From: Methanomicrobiales archaeon
Lineage (GTDB): Archaea > Halobacteriota > Methanomicrobia > Methanomicrobiales > Methanoculleaceae
DNA length: 5,310 nt
NCBI GenBank assembly: GCA_012510295.1
Contig: JAAZID010000272.1
Location: 1-5,310, forward strand
Direction of reading: 5' to 3'
The notes beneath the pieces were generated by a model. That model made no database searches. It was not told the DNA's origin and saw only the letters and a list, made by a program, of their open reading frames with translations. Of this stretch, positions 1 to 5,310 are shown one piece after another. Within the stretch, counting starts at the first letter, position 1. Each line of letters starts with the position of its first letter. The position numbers and the translations under genes are program-made.

Positions 1-518
1 GAGTTTGGGATACCATAGAAGAACTTCGGGGCATGTTCGCGCACAACCCGGGCAAGCATGTCCAGATCCGGTCCATCGTCCATGAGCGCAATCCCGTGAA
101 AGACCGGTTCATAGAGGGAGAAGGCCTCGATAGCACCGAGGTAGCCGGGCCGCTCCATAACGACGGCATCGCCGGGGTCGAGGAATATCTTTGCGACCAG
201 GTCGAGGCACTGCTGCGATCCGTTCACGATCTGGATCTCCTCGGGCGTCGCCGGGAGCCCGAGCCTCCGGCGGTAGCGGTCGGCGATAAACTCCCGGAGC
301 GGCAGGTATCCGTCCGTCGTCGTATACTGAAGCGCAGTCCGCCCCTCCTCAGCAAAGACCGCCTCCGCCGCCTCACGGATCCCGGAGAGATCGATGTGGG
401 CCGAGCCCGGCAGTCCACCTGCAAACGATATCACTCCCGGGACCGACGAGACCCGGAAGAGCTCACCGAGGAACGATGCCGGAACCCGCCCCATCCGACC
501 AGAAAACCGGTACACCAT
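1..518 (-). CDS. PLP-dependent aminotransferase, fold type I (LysN/MocR-type AAT family), N-terminal part
   Basis: This is the first 172 residues of an aminotransferase whose gene runs off the left edge, so roughly half of a usual ~390-residue enzyme is present. Visible family landmarks, in order, are ISFAGGLP (residues 30-37), the LQYTTTDGYLPLRE segment (63-76), NGSQQ (99-103, the PLP-phosphate loop), ERPGYLGAIEAF (122-133, with the aromatic residue that stacks on the cofactor ring) and FFYGIPN (166-172), which begins the YxxPxxQNPTG motif. The Schiff-base lysine lies outside the window. I chose ATG at 518 because the MVYRFSGRM opening fits the family's usual start; ATG at 494 is the alternative. 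No clear Shine-Dalgarno site precedes it. The family includes 2-aminoadipate, branched-chain and aromatic aminotransferases; the substrate cannot be told here. It lies 44 bases after the DUF2070 gene on the same strand. Confidence 0.9.
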   Translation of the reverse strand, partial: MVYRFSGRMGRVPASFLGELFRVSSVPGVISFAGGLPGSAHIDLSGIREAAEAVFAEEGRTALQYTTTDGYLPLREFIADRYRRRLGLPATPEEIQIVNGSQQCLDLVAKIFLDPGDAVVMERPGYLGAIEAFSLYEPVFHGIALMDDGPDLDMLARVVREHAPKFFYGIPN

Positions 519-542
519 ACCCAGTACTCGATGCCCCGACAG

Positions 543-561
543 AAAAATGCCAGGTATCCTG
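543..561 (-). terminator. possible weak transcription terminator after the DUF2070 gene
   Basis: Just after the TAG stop of the DUF2070 gene, the minus strand reads CAGG-ATA-CCTG, a short four-pair hairpin, then GCATTTTTC with five T residues. Archaeal termination can rely mainly on T-rich tracts, so this could reduce read-through into the aminotransferase gene. The stem is short and the T-run modest, so it may equally be silent. I see no clear TATA box for the aminotransferase gene in the 44-base gap. Confidence 0.3.
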
Positions 562-562
562 A

Positions 563-2332
563 CTACTGGAGGAGGATATACGCAAAGACCGATATCAGGA
601 ACGCAAGCGCCAGTATCACAAAGCTGACCGGGGCGATGAACGCGAGCATCGCATTCACGGTGCTTGCAAGTTGCGAGACCCGTTGCGACCCGAAGACGAC
701 GATCGCCTCGCAGGAGGCCGTCGCCGCCCCGACCCGCGCCGGGGCGAGATCCTCGATCGCCTCCCGGACCGCCTGCTCCACGAACGGTATGATCGCCTCT
801 GCCGGCACAACATACCCGACCGGGTTCTTCCCGCTGATCGTGTTCACCGTATGCGTATCGGTGGTCATGATCTCTCCCTCATCCACGTATCTGAACACCG
901 CGGCGAGCAGGGTTTCCCTGACGCCGGCAGCCACGTTGTTCCCGTCGATCAGGACGTAGGCGGTCCGCTCCCCCCCGACATCGGTCACAAGAGCCTGCAC
1001 GCCGAGCGACCCAAACCCCTGTTCCCGGGAGAACGGGACGGGGATATGCGAGACCCCGACAGCGAGCGGATCAAGCGAGAGCCCTTCCGCGACGAAAAAT
1101 CCCTCACGTGCCGCCTGCAGGTACTCGGTCGCGAGCCGTGTCGCCGGGAGGACCGGGGCGCCCACACCATCCATGGCGTTGTGGGCATCCACGAAGGCCA
1201 CATCAGAGAAAAACCTGCGCCCTTCAGCCATGATCGCCATACCGATAGCGTAATCGAGATCCTCGGTCCGCTCCGGGGCCCGGGTGCTCACCATGAGGAG
1301 AGCATCCTCGAACCGCTGACAGAGGATCTCCACAGACCCCGAGGTGACCCTGACCGGCCGGCTCGCGACCGTCGAGTACCCGATCCCCTCCCGGGATGCC
1401 TCGATCGCGCTGATGATCTTTGTGATCTCGCCATCAGAGACCAGGTTGAAGTCGTGGGTAGCGCACCCATGAGCGACCAGCGTCTCCGCCGGGAAGGAAT
1501 CATGGAGGATCCGGGGGAGGTTGCCGCCGCCGACTTCTCCCATCGGCCCCGGGTGGACGTTTGGAACCGTGAAGAGAATATCCTTCCCGGTATCGCGGGA
1601 GAAGAAGAGTGAAACCTGCTGGACATAGACCTCCTCGCCGATCTCATGGAAGAAGTCCTCCATACTCTTTGAGCCGTCGGTCAGGTGGGCGATGAAGGCA
1701 TTTAAGAAATTGAGCCCGCTGATCTGAAACGCCTTCTTCAGGGGTCGCTCGATCAGCCAGATCAGGAGGATAAAGACCAGCCCGAAGACCACCTGGAGGA
1801 GGAGGGCGTAGACGACAAACCAGATATCGAAGAGCCAGGCACCGACCGCTATGCCGGTCCCGCTCTGGGCAAACGCGGGGAGTATCATCCTGCCGATCCG
1901 GTAGTCCGCCACGGCTACGAGCACAAGCACCCTGGCCCCGAAGACCAGGCCGAGTGCACCCGCGTAGAGCGTAGGAAAGATCGCACGGCCAAAGACCAGA
2001 ACCGGGGTGAGACTCAGGATCACAGAGAGTACTGTGCAGGAGAGGGCCAGGAGGGCTGACCGATTGGGGGTTATAACCCGGCCGGAAACCCTCACCAGCG
2101 GCGCTGTCAGCAGGAAGGCGATCAGTGCCGGGATCGAGAAGACGAGTGTGCCGAGTAAAAAATCGCCGTTCCCTGCCCGGTATGTGGCCCCGTCGATGAT
2201 GAGACCGAGCAGGACGATGAGTGCGAGCGACCGCGGCCAGGATGGGGCGACGAATATGTACCGGGTGAGTCGCTCAATGCGCACATCGGGCTCAAGCACC
2301 TTCAGGCCGGCGATCAGGGTTCTGCGCCTCAT
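563..2332 (-). CDS. DUF2070 family multispanning membrane protein
   Basis: This 589-residue protein matches the archaeal DUF2070 family in length and layout; function is unknown. The N-terminal third is membrane-embedded, with hydrophobic segments near 34-50, 58-80, 93-114, 121-143 and two between about 160 and 195. A large soluble domain follows (about 205-560), then one last hydrophobic segment (563-588). The soluble part carries the family's most recognisable stretch, VPNVHPGPMGEVGGGNLP (256-273), followed by HGCATHDFNLVSD (288-300), VDAHNAMD (381-388), LIDGNN (461-466) and TTDTHTVN (490-497). The recurring His and Asp residues (H260, H288, H293, D382, H384, D463, D492, H494) look like a metal or catalytic site; this is inference. 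The ATG start sits three bases after the kinase stop codon with only a weak GGCGG-like site, so coupled translation is likely. The gene ends in TAG. Confidence 0.9.
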   Translation of the reverse strand: MRRRTLIAGLKVLEPDVRIERLTRYIFVAPSWPRSLALIVLLGLIIDGATYRAGNGDFLLGTLVFSIPALIAFLLTAPLVRVSGRVITPNRSALLALSCTVLSVILSLTPVLVFGRAIFPTLYAGALGLVFGARVLVLVAVADYRIGRMILPAFAQSGTGIAVGAWLFDIWFVVYALLLQVVFGLVFILLIWLIERPLKKAFQISGLNFLNAFIAHLTDGSKSMEDFFHEIGEEVYVQQVSLFFSRDTGKDILFTVPNVHPGPMGEVGGGNLPRILHDSFPAETLVAHGCATHDFNLVSDGEITKIISAIEASREGIGYSTVASRPVRVTSGSVEILCQRFEDALLMVSTRAPERTEDLDYAIGMAIMAEGRRFFSDVAFVDAHNAMDGVGAPVLPATRLATEYLQAAREGFFVAEGLSLDPLAVGVSHIPVPFSREQGFGSLGVQALVTDVGGERTAYVLIDGNNVAAGVRETLLAAVFRYVDEGEIMTTDTHTVNTISGKNPVGYVVPAEAIIPFVEQAVREAIEDLAPARVGAATASCEAIVVFGSQRVSQLASTVNAMLAFIAPVSFVILALAFLISVFAYILLQ

Positions 2333-2335
2333 CGT

Positions 2336-3223
2336 TCAGGCTGTTCCGCCGGGTTCGCCAAAGACCTTCCGGTAGCGCTCAATCATCCGGTCCCAATCGG
2401 GGAGGTTTGTCTGGGGGCCCACCTGCTCGACGACGAAGGATGATACCACAGCCCCTGCACGACAGCAGTCGATCGGTGCGTATCCCTTCTGAAACGCCGT
2501 CAGGAACCCGGCACGGTAACCGTCGCCGGCACCGGTCGGATTGACCGCCTCCACCCTGACCGCCGGGATATGGTGCTCCTCGCCCTCCATGTAGAGGACG
2601 CTCCCCCTCGCACCGTGGGTCGTGACCACCATCGGGACCGATGCTATGAGCGCTGTGCGTTCAAGCCCGAGCATATCGCACATCCGGTCCATCTCGTGGT
2701 TGTTTGAGAAGAGTATATCGATGTTTGCAAGTATGATCTCAAGCGCATCGGGTGTGTAGCGGAGGAGATCCTGGCCCGGGTCAAACGACGCAAACCGGCT
2801 CCTCTCGGCAACCCGGACGTTGAAGTCCGGGTCGGCCGTCGCCATATGGACAAAGTCGAGGGCGGGGGCCTCTGCCTCTGCAAATGCGACCGAGGCGCCC
2901 CACTCGAAGAATGTCTCCTGGTCACCGGCATCATCTGTGAATACGTATGCAGTCGCGGTCCGGGCACCATCGACGACGATGAACTCCTGCTCGACCTCAA
3001 GAGCCCGGAGCCAGCGGTCATAATCGCTCCCGGCGAAATCATCACCGACCGCCGAGACCAGCCGGCACTCACTCCCGAGGGTCGCTATCCCCGCCGCTAT
3101 GTTTGCCGCCCCGCCACCGAAGTAGACCTTGTGATCTGTTATGTAGGTGGAGTTATGCCTCCCCGGGAGGTCCGGCACCCGGAAGAGGTGATCGATGGCG
3201 GTATGCCCGACGACCGATATCAT
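2336..3223 (-). CDS. PfkB/ribokinase-family carbohydrate or nucleoside kinase
   Basis: This 295-residue cytosolic enzyme is of normal PfkB length and should transfer a phosphate from a nucleotide to a sugar or nucleoside hydroxyl. Visible marks are GGGAANIA (residues 36-43, the N-terminal substrate-side signature), NNHE (174-177, the NxxE motif involved in Mg and phosphate handling), THGARGS (202-208) and [12 protein letters not shown] (229-240), the C-terminal signature with catalytic base D234 and the GAGD anion hole. The residue before PTGAGD is Asn228, where Asp is more common. The MATADPDFN stretch (127-135) and FDPGQ (147-151) also fit archaeal family members. Known archaeal relatives include nucleoside, fructose and ribose kinases, so the substrate is open. 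The ATG overlaps the DUF555 stop as ATGA, and a strong GGAGGTG lies eight bases upstream. The DUF2070 gene follows after three bases. Confidence 0.93.
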   Translation of the reverse strand: MISVVGHTAIDHLFRVPDLPGRHNSTYITDHKVYFGGGAANIAAGIATLGSECRLVSAVGDDFAGSDYDRWLRALEVEQEFIVVDGARTATAYVFTDDAGDQETFFEWGASVAFAEAEAPALDFVHMATADPDFNVRVAERSRFASFDPGQDLLRYTPDALEIILANIDILFSNNHEMDRMCDMLGLERTALIASVPMVVTTHGARGSVLYMEGEEHHIPAVRVEAVNPTGAGDGYRAGFLTAFQKGYAPIDCCRAGAVVSSFVVEQVGPQTNLPDWDRMIERYRKVFGEPGGTA

Positions 3224-3558
3224 AGCTCCTGCACCTCCAGGACTTTCAGCGGAACATCGCGGAGCGCCTTCCCGACGACCGACTTTGCTATACGGGTCGC
3301 GTGCTCTTCCGACTCGGCCCGGAAGACCTTGATCTGGAGCATGAGCCCGACGAGGGCGGTGTTTGCGACGACGAGCGCGCTGCTCAGTTCCCCTTCACAG
3401 TAGGGGCAGGCGTTCATCCCGGCCTCGATATCCACAAACTTTGCTGAAGGATTGAGCCGTTTCCCGGCTTCGCTGATAGCGATGCTCACGGCATCATCCA
3501 TGGATTTGACGTCCTTTATAATCCACGCTGATTCAAGTATAACCAGATAATCCGACAT
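3220..3558 (-). CDS. DUF555 / UPF0212 family protein
   Basis: This 112-residue protein matches the archaeal UPF0212 (DUF555) family over its whole length; function is not established. Recognisable conserved pieces are the [10 protein letters not shown] opening (8-17), [10 protein letters not shown] (27-36), a single CPYC pair (51-54), [17 protein letters not shown] (63-79) and [20 protein letters not shown] (81-100). The lone CxxC could bind a metal only with other ligands or across a dimer, which is inference. The protein has no signal peptide or convincing membrane span. The ATG at 3558 follows the nitroreductase stop by 11 bases, with a GGTAGGAT site that overlaps that stop codon. Its own TGA is shared with the kinase start as ATGA, so these genes are almost certainly co-transcribed. 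Confidence 0.92.
   Translation of the reverse strand: MSDYLVILESAWIIKDVKSMDDAVSIAISEAGKRLNPSAKFVDIEAGMNACPYCEGELSSALVVANTALVGLMLQIKVFRAESEEHATRIAKSVVGKALRDVPLKVLEVQEL
3232..3238 (-). promoter_or_regulatory. strong Shine-Dalgarno site of the PfkB kinase gene
   Basis: The minus strand reads GGAGGTG eight bases before the kinase ATG at 3223, fully complementary to the CACCTCC core of the archaeal 16S rRNA 3' end. A second AGGAG (3226-3230) sits only two bases before the ATG, probably too close to serve that start. Both lie inside the last codons of the DUF555 gene. The site supports the 3223 start and suggests the kinase is translated well independently of simple ATGA coupling. Confidence 0.75.
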
Positions 3559-3569
3559 AATCTCGTATC

Positions 3570-4097
3570 CTACCAGATCTCACGGTGCGTATGCTCCTCA
3601 ACCTGCATCCTCCCGACGGGCCGGAGCGGGGGCGTCCCCCTGCCGACCGCGAGGAGTGCGACCGGGCGGACATGCTCGGGGAGGTAGAGGGTATCGCGCA
3701 CGTCGTTCTCATCGAAAGCCCCGGTCCAGCACGAATGAAGCCCCCGGGCATGTGCAGCGAGCATCATGTAGGTGCAGGCGATGGCGGAGTCCTGGAGCGC
3801 GTAGAGGATCCCCCGTTCCCCGTACTGCGACATGGACCTGACGTAGTTTGCACAGACAACAAAGACTGCCGGTGCCTCCCTGATATGCTCCTGCTCAAGG
3901 GCGGCGAGTGCAAGGTCCATCCTGATACCCTCGTCGGTGACGACGACGACGTCCCAGGCCTCGCGATTGCCGGCGCTCGGCGCCGTGCTCGCGGATGCCA
4001 GGATGTATTCGATCTCATCGGGGTCGAGGGGCTCCCCCGAGTAGGTGCGGACCGATGACCGGGCCTTGAGGAATCGCAAAAACTCAGAGGAGTTCAT
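3570..4097 (-). CDS. nitroreductase-family FMN-dependent oxidoreductase
   Basis: This 175-residue protein is a compact member of the nitroreductase fold, which binds FMN at a dimer interface and reduces various electron-poor substrates with NAD(P)H or another donor. The family shows in RSSVRTY (13-19, whose arginines and serine hold the FMN phosphate), [10 protein letters not shown] (39-48), the [21 protein letters not shown] helix (102-122) followed by CWTG, VGRGTPP (151-157) and a C-terminal EEHTHREIW (167-175) like the family's usual HxExW end. It is cytosolic with no signal peptide. Its ATG lies 14 bases inside the end of the upstream helical-protein gene, without a good Shine-Dalgarno site, which suggests coupled translation. 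It ends in TAG, 11 bases before DUF555. The substrate and the electron donor (NAD(P)H, or F420 through a partner) cannot be told from the sequence. Confidence 0.92.
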   Translation of the reverse strand: MNSSEFLRFLKARSSVRTYSGEPLDPDEIEYILASASTAPSAGNREAWDVVVVTDEGIRMDLALAALEQEHIREAPAVFVVCANYVRSMSQYGERGILYALQDSAIACTYMMLAAHARGLHSCWTGAFDENDVRDTLYLPEHVRPVALLAVGRGTPPLRPVGRMQVEEHTHREIW

Positions 4098-4440
4098 GCT
4101 TGCTGAGAGCGTCCCACGCTTCCTGTGCTACGGTCGTTGCGGCGCTGATCGCTCTACTCAACCGCTCGGATGCAGCACCGAGCTCCATGCTCTCGGTCAG
4201 GCTGATCGCCTCGTTGAGGTGATCGATGGCGCTTCGAAACTCCCTCTTCTTCGTATCGCCATGCGCGAACTCGAGTTCTGCGCGGATTGAACCGAGTAGC
4301 ATCAGGAGCATTCGCTTCCCGCCGGGCTTCTCCTGGGCCGGGAACTGGGCCAGCGCTATCGCCAGCTGCGACCCGATGATCAGCTCGGATTTTGCCCGCT
4401 CGGCAAACTGGTACGTCCGTATAGCGAACTTAGGATCCAT
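4084..4440 (-). CDS. unrecognised small helical protein, first gene of the probable operon
   Basis: I do not recognise this 118-residue protein. It looks soluble and almost wholly alpha-helical: heptad-like patterns run through residues 5-32, 44-61 and 68-115, separated by a PGGKR turn (39-43) and a polar HGDTKKRE stretch (60-67). The segment AIDHLNEAISL (71-81) followed by a second Ala-rich helical pair is reminiscent of TPR-like or four-helix-bundle proteins, but no repeat is clear enough to name. There are no cysteines, signal peptide or membrane span. The case for a real gene rests on a TATA box at the right distance, an intact frame with codon use like the neighbours, and the 14-base overlap with the nitroreductase start. 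The ATG at 4440 has no ordinary Shine-Dalgarno site. A chaperone or partner role for the nitroreductase would be speculation. Confidence 0.8.
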   Translation of the reverse strand: MDPKFAIRTYQFAERAKSELIIGSQLAIALAQFPAQEKPGGKRMLLMLLGSIRAELEFAHGDTKKREFRSAIDHLNEAISLTESMELGAASERLSRAISAATTVAQEAWDALSKHELL

Positions 4441-4462
4441 ACCACATACTGGAACTCGCTGG

Positions 4463-4470
4463 TATAAAAA
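4463..4470 (-). promoter_or_regulatory. TATA box of the helical-protein/nitroreductase operon
   Basis: The minus strand reads TTTTTATA here, in an otherwise GC-rich 54-base gap between the stop at 4495 and the ATG at 4440. The usual archaeal distance of about 25 bases from box centre to transcription start places the start at roughly 4440-4443, at or within a few bases of the ATG. This predicts a leaderless or nearly leaderless mRNA, in keeping with the lack of a Shine-Dalgarno site. The same T-run may help end transcripts arriving from the upstream gene. Confidence 0.6.
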
Positions 4471-4494
4471 GTATTGAAGGGGAGTGGAGAGGGC

Positions 4495-4782
4495 TTATCT
4501 TGATTTCTGCTTCGTTCCGAGGGCCGACGCCTTTGAGCGCGGCACTCTCCGACGTACCCGCATATCGATCGGGGGGGCTCGACCCCGGCTGCGTCCGCCG
4601 CCGCGGCGACCGCGCCGGAAGTCCTGGCCCTCCCTGCTCTCCCGTTTGCGGATCTCCGCTATGGGCTTGAACCGCTGGTTCGGACCGGGCTTTTTTACAT
4701 CTGCTTCGTTTCCGGGGACGAGCCGTATCTGTCCCCTAACCCCCTTAACCTGGGCCCACTGTGTACTTCCTGTCTTTCCCAT
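4495..4782 (-). CDS. small basic protein with RGG-like tail (possible DUF5350 family)
   Basis: This 95-residue, strongly basic protein has two parts. The N-terminal MGKTGSTQWAQVKG... to KKPGPNQRF region (1-38) resembles, from memory, the small archaeal DUF5350 family; I hold that family name only loosely. The C-terminal part (44-95) is rich in Arg, Lys and Gly, with RRGRRGGGRSRGR at 57-69 and further RVRRRVPRSK, and is probably disordered. Such tails often bind RNA or ribosomal surfaces, so nucleic-acid binding is a reasonable inference, not shown. I chose ATG at 4782 because AGGAG lies eight bases upstream and a TATA box lies further upstream. An in-frame ATG at 4851 would put the promoter and a hairpin inside the coding region. 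It has its own promoter, after gatE, and ends in TAA. Confidence 0.78.
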   Translation of the reverse strand: MGKTGSTQWAQVKGVRGQIRLVPGNEADVKKPGPNQRFKPIAEIRKRESREGQDFRRGRRGGGRSRGRAPPIDMRVRRRVPRSKASALGTKQKSR

Positions 4783-4790
4783 GGATAAAA

Positions 4791-4795
4791 CTCCT
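4791..4795 (-). promoter_or_regulatory. Shine-Dalgarno site fixing the start of the basic protein
   Basis: AGGAG on the minus strand ends eight bases before the ATG at 4782, a normal spacing. It decides between this start and the upstream in-frame ATG at 4851, which has no such site. Confidence 0.7.
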
Positions 4796-4816
4796 GTATT
4801 ATTATGTACAGACTCG

Positions 4817-4824
4817 ATTATAAA
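4817..4824 (-). promoter_or_regulatory. TATA box of the small basic protein gene
   Basis: The minus strand reads TTTTATAA, an archaeal TATA box in an AT-rich island between the GC-rich gatE end and the 4782 start. Transcription should begin about 25 bases downstream, near 4795-4798, giving a leader of only about 13-16 bases that just includes the AGGAG site. The box lies outside gatE, so the basic protein can be expressed separately from it. Confidence 0.65.
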
Positions 4825-4840
4825 AGTAACCCGCGAGCCC

Positions 4841-4859
4841 GGCCGCTCCAATGGCGGCC
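4841..4859 (-). terminator. hairpin 13 bases after gatE, possible terminator
   Basis: A perfect six-pair GC-only stem, GGCCGC and GCGGCC around a seven-base loop, begins shortly after the gatE TGA stop. It could end or protect the gatE transcript. No long T-run follows directly; the nearest (TTTT) is about 17 bases on and is part of the next TATA box, so this is not a textbook intrinsic terminator. Confidence 0.4.
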
Positions 4860-4872
4860 AGGCCTGCGAACG

Positions 4873-5310
4873 TCAGGAGAGCAGTCGCTGAAGCTCTCGC
4901 CGGAGGGTCTCGCTGATGACTTTACCGTCCACGCTCCCCCGGAGCTCCTGCATGACGACGCCCATGAGTGGACCGAGCGCGCCCATACCCCGCTCACGGG
5001 CAAACGCCTCCCGTTCGGCGACGATGCGGCGAACGACTGCTTCTACATCGGCCTGCGATATCGCGGGGGCTACCTTCGCGATGGCGGCATCCACCCGTTC
5101 TTCTGCCGTCCCGGCCTCTTCCCCCGCTGTCCGCGCAAGCTCGGTGAGGAGGTCGGGGATCGCCTCTTTTGCAGCCCGCCCGCCCTCAACAGCGGAGAGG
5201 AGGGCGAGGATCTCATCCTCGCTCACCCGGTCGATCGCCACGCCATCGCGGGCGAGCTCCCGGCAGGTAGCAAGGAGCGTCCGTGCAGCTATGGTGGGGC
5301 GGACGCCGGC
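4873..5310 (-). CDS. gatE: glutamyl-tRNA(Gln) amidotransferase subunit E, C-terminal part
   Basis: The reading frame is open to the right edge, so this is the last 145 residues of a protein normally about 600-640 long. GatE works with GatD in archaea: it phosphorylates the Glu of misacylated Glu-tRNA(Gln), and ammonia released from Gln or Asn by GatD then converts it to Gln-tRNA(Gln). The window holds the helical domain, opening with RPTIAARTLLATCREL (4-19) and continuing to GRAAKEAIPDLLTELA (44-59), then the YqeY-like tail domain with GALGPLMGVVMQELRG (110-125), SVDGKVISETLRREL (126-140). These regions contact the tRNA. The PTIAA...LL and AKEAIP wording fits GatE better than GatB. A GTG at 5241 would give a 122-residue ORF but is an internal codon. 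The catalytic cradle is outside the window. Confidence 0.9.
   Translation of the reverse strand, partial: AGVRPTIAARTLLATCRELARDGVAIDRVSEDEILALLSAVEGGRAAKEAIPDLLTELARTAGEEAGTAEERVDAAIAKVAPAISQADVEAVVRRIVAEREAFARERGMGALGPLMGVVMQELRGSVDGKVISETLRRELQRLLS

Noticed and set aside
33..959. 308-codon open frame on the plus strand
   Set aside because: It runs antisense to both the aminotransferase and the DUF2070 gene, crosses their boundary, and its translation is low-complexity (Arg/Pro/Thr/Ala-rich) without family marks. It is a shadow of GC-rich codons.
671..1612. 313-codon open frame on the plus strand
   Set aside because: It lies wholly antisense to the DUF2070 soluble domain, is dominated by Arg, Asp, Pro and Gly, and has no recognisable motif or start context.
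2068..2079. Perfect 12-base palindrome GGGTTATAACCC
   Set aside because: It lies in the middle of DUF2070 coding sequence, where it encodes part of RVITPN; no neighbouring copy or gene start gives it a regulatory role.
2846..3403. 185-codon plus-strand open frame across the kinase and DUF555 genes
   Set aside because: It is antisense to two well-supported genes and spans their junction, with no family similarity seen.
3515..3522. TATA-like TTTATAAT
   Set aside because: It lies inside the DUF555 coding region and no gene on the plus strand starts suitably downstream; its minus-strand reading is an ordinary coding stretch for IIKD.
3585..4058. 157-codon plus-strand open frame
   Set aside because: It lies wholly antisense to the nitroreductase gene, whose motifs are clear on the other strand.
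4484..4891. 135-codon plus-strand open frame
   Set aside because: It is antisense to the basic protein and runs through its promoter; the composition is that of a mirrored Arg-rich gene.
4873..5241. A complete 122-residue gene starting at GTG 5241
   Set aside because: The frame stays open to the window edge and the upstream codons (RPTIAARTLL...) match GatE, so this is the end of a longer gene and not a separate small protein.
1..5310. CRISPR arrays, tRNA or rRNA genes, insertion sequences, toxin-antitoxin or defence genes
   Set aside because: None could be recognised; the window is filled by housekeeping-like or conserved archaeal genes with gaps of at most 90 bases.

Overview
The window reads as a stretch of chromosome from a GC-rich euryarchaeal methanogen, most likely of the order Methanomicrobiales (Methanoculleus-like; lineage inferred). 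The evidence is an archaeal-type Glu-tRNA(Gln) amidotransferase subunit (GatE), two families essentially confined to archaea (DUF2070 and DUF555/UPF0212), archaeal TATA boxes in the two real intergenic gaps, and GGAGGTG-type ribosome binding sites. Every convincing gene is on the minus strand, so transcription runs from the right edge to the left edge. The long plus-strand reading frames are shadows of GC-rich codons.

In order of transcription: (1) the C-terminal end of gatE enters from the right edge and stops at 4873. (2) A short gap holds a hairpin, a TATA box and a Shine-Dalgarno site, and leads into a 95-residue basic protein with an RGG-like tail (4495-4782). (3) A second TATA box lies so close to the next start that the mRNA is probably leaderless. 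It leads an unrecognised all-helical 118-residue protein (4084-4440), which overlaps by 14 bases a nitroreductase-family flavoprotein (3570-4097). (4) With gaps of only 11, -4 and 3 bases there follow a DUF555 protein (3220-3558), a PfkB/ribokinase-family sugar or nucleoside kinase (2336-3223) and a large DUF2070 membrane protein (563-2332). (5) After 44 bases comes the N-terminal 172 residues of a fold-type I PLP aminotransferase, which runs off the left edge.

From the TATA box at 4463-4470 to the end of the DUF2070 gene there is no gap large enough for another ordinary promoter, so the helical protein, nitroreductase, DUF555, kinase and DUF2070 genes probably form one operon, perhaps extended into the aminotransferase. 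Only gatE has a well-defined cellular job here (making Gln-tRNA(Gln) by amidation). The kinase, nitroreductase and aminotransferase are clear as enzyme families but their substrates cannot be read from the sequence, and the DUF2070, DUF555, helical and basic proteins have no established function known to me. I see no tRNA, rRNA, CRISPR array, insertion sequence or sizeable repeat, and no gene-free stretch over 100 bases. No convincing new multi-gene system is evident. The most interesting items are the DUF2070 domain with its ordered His/Asp motifs, the basic RGG-tailed protein and the unrecognised helical protein.
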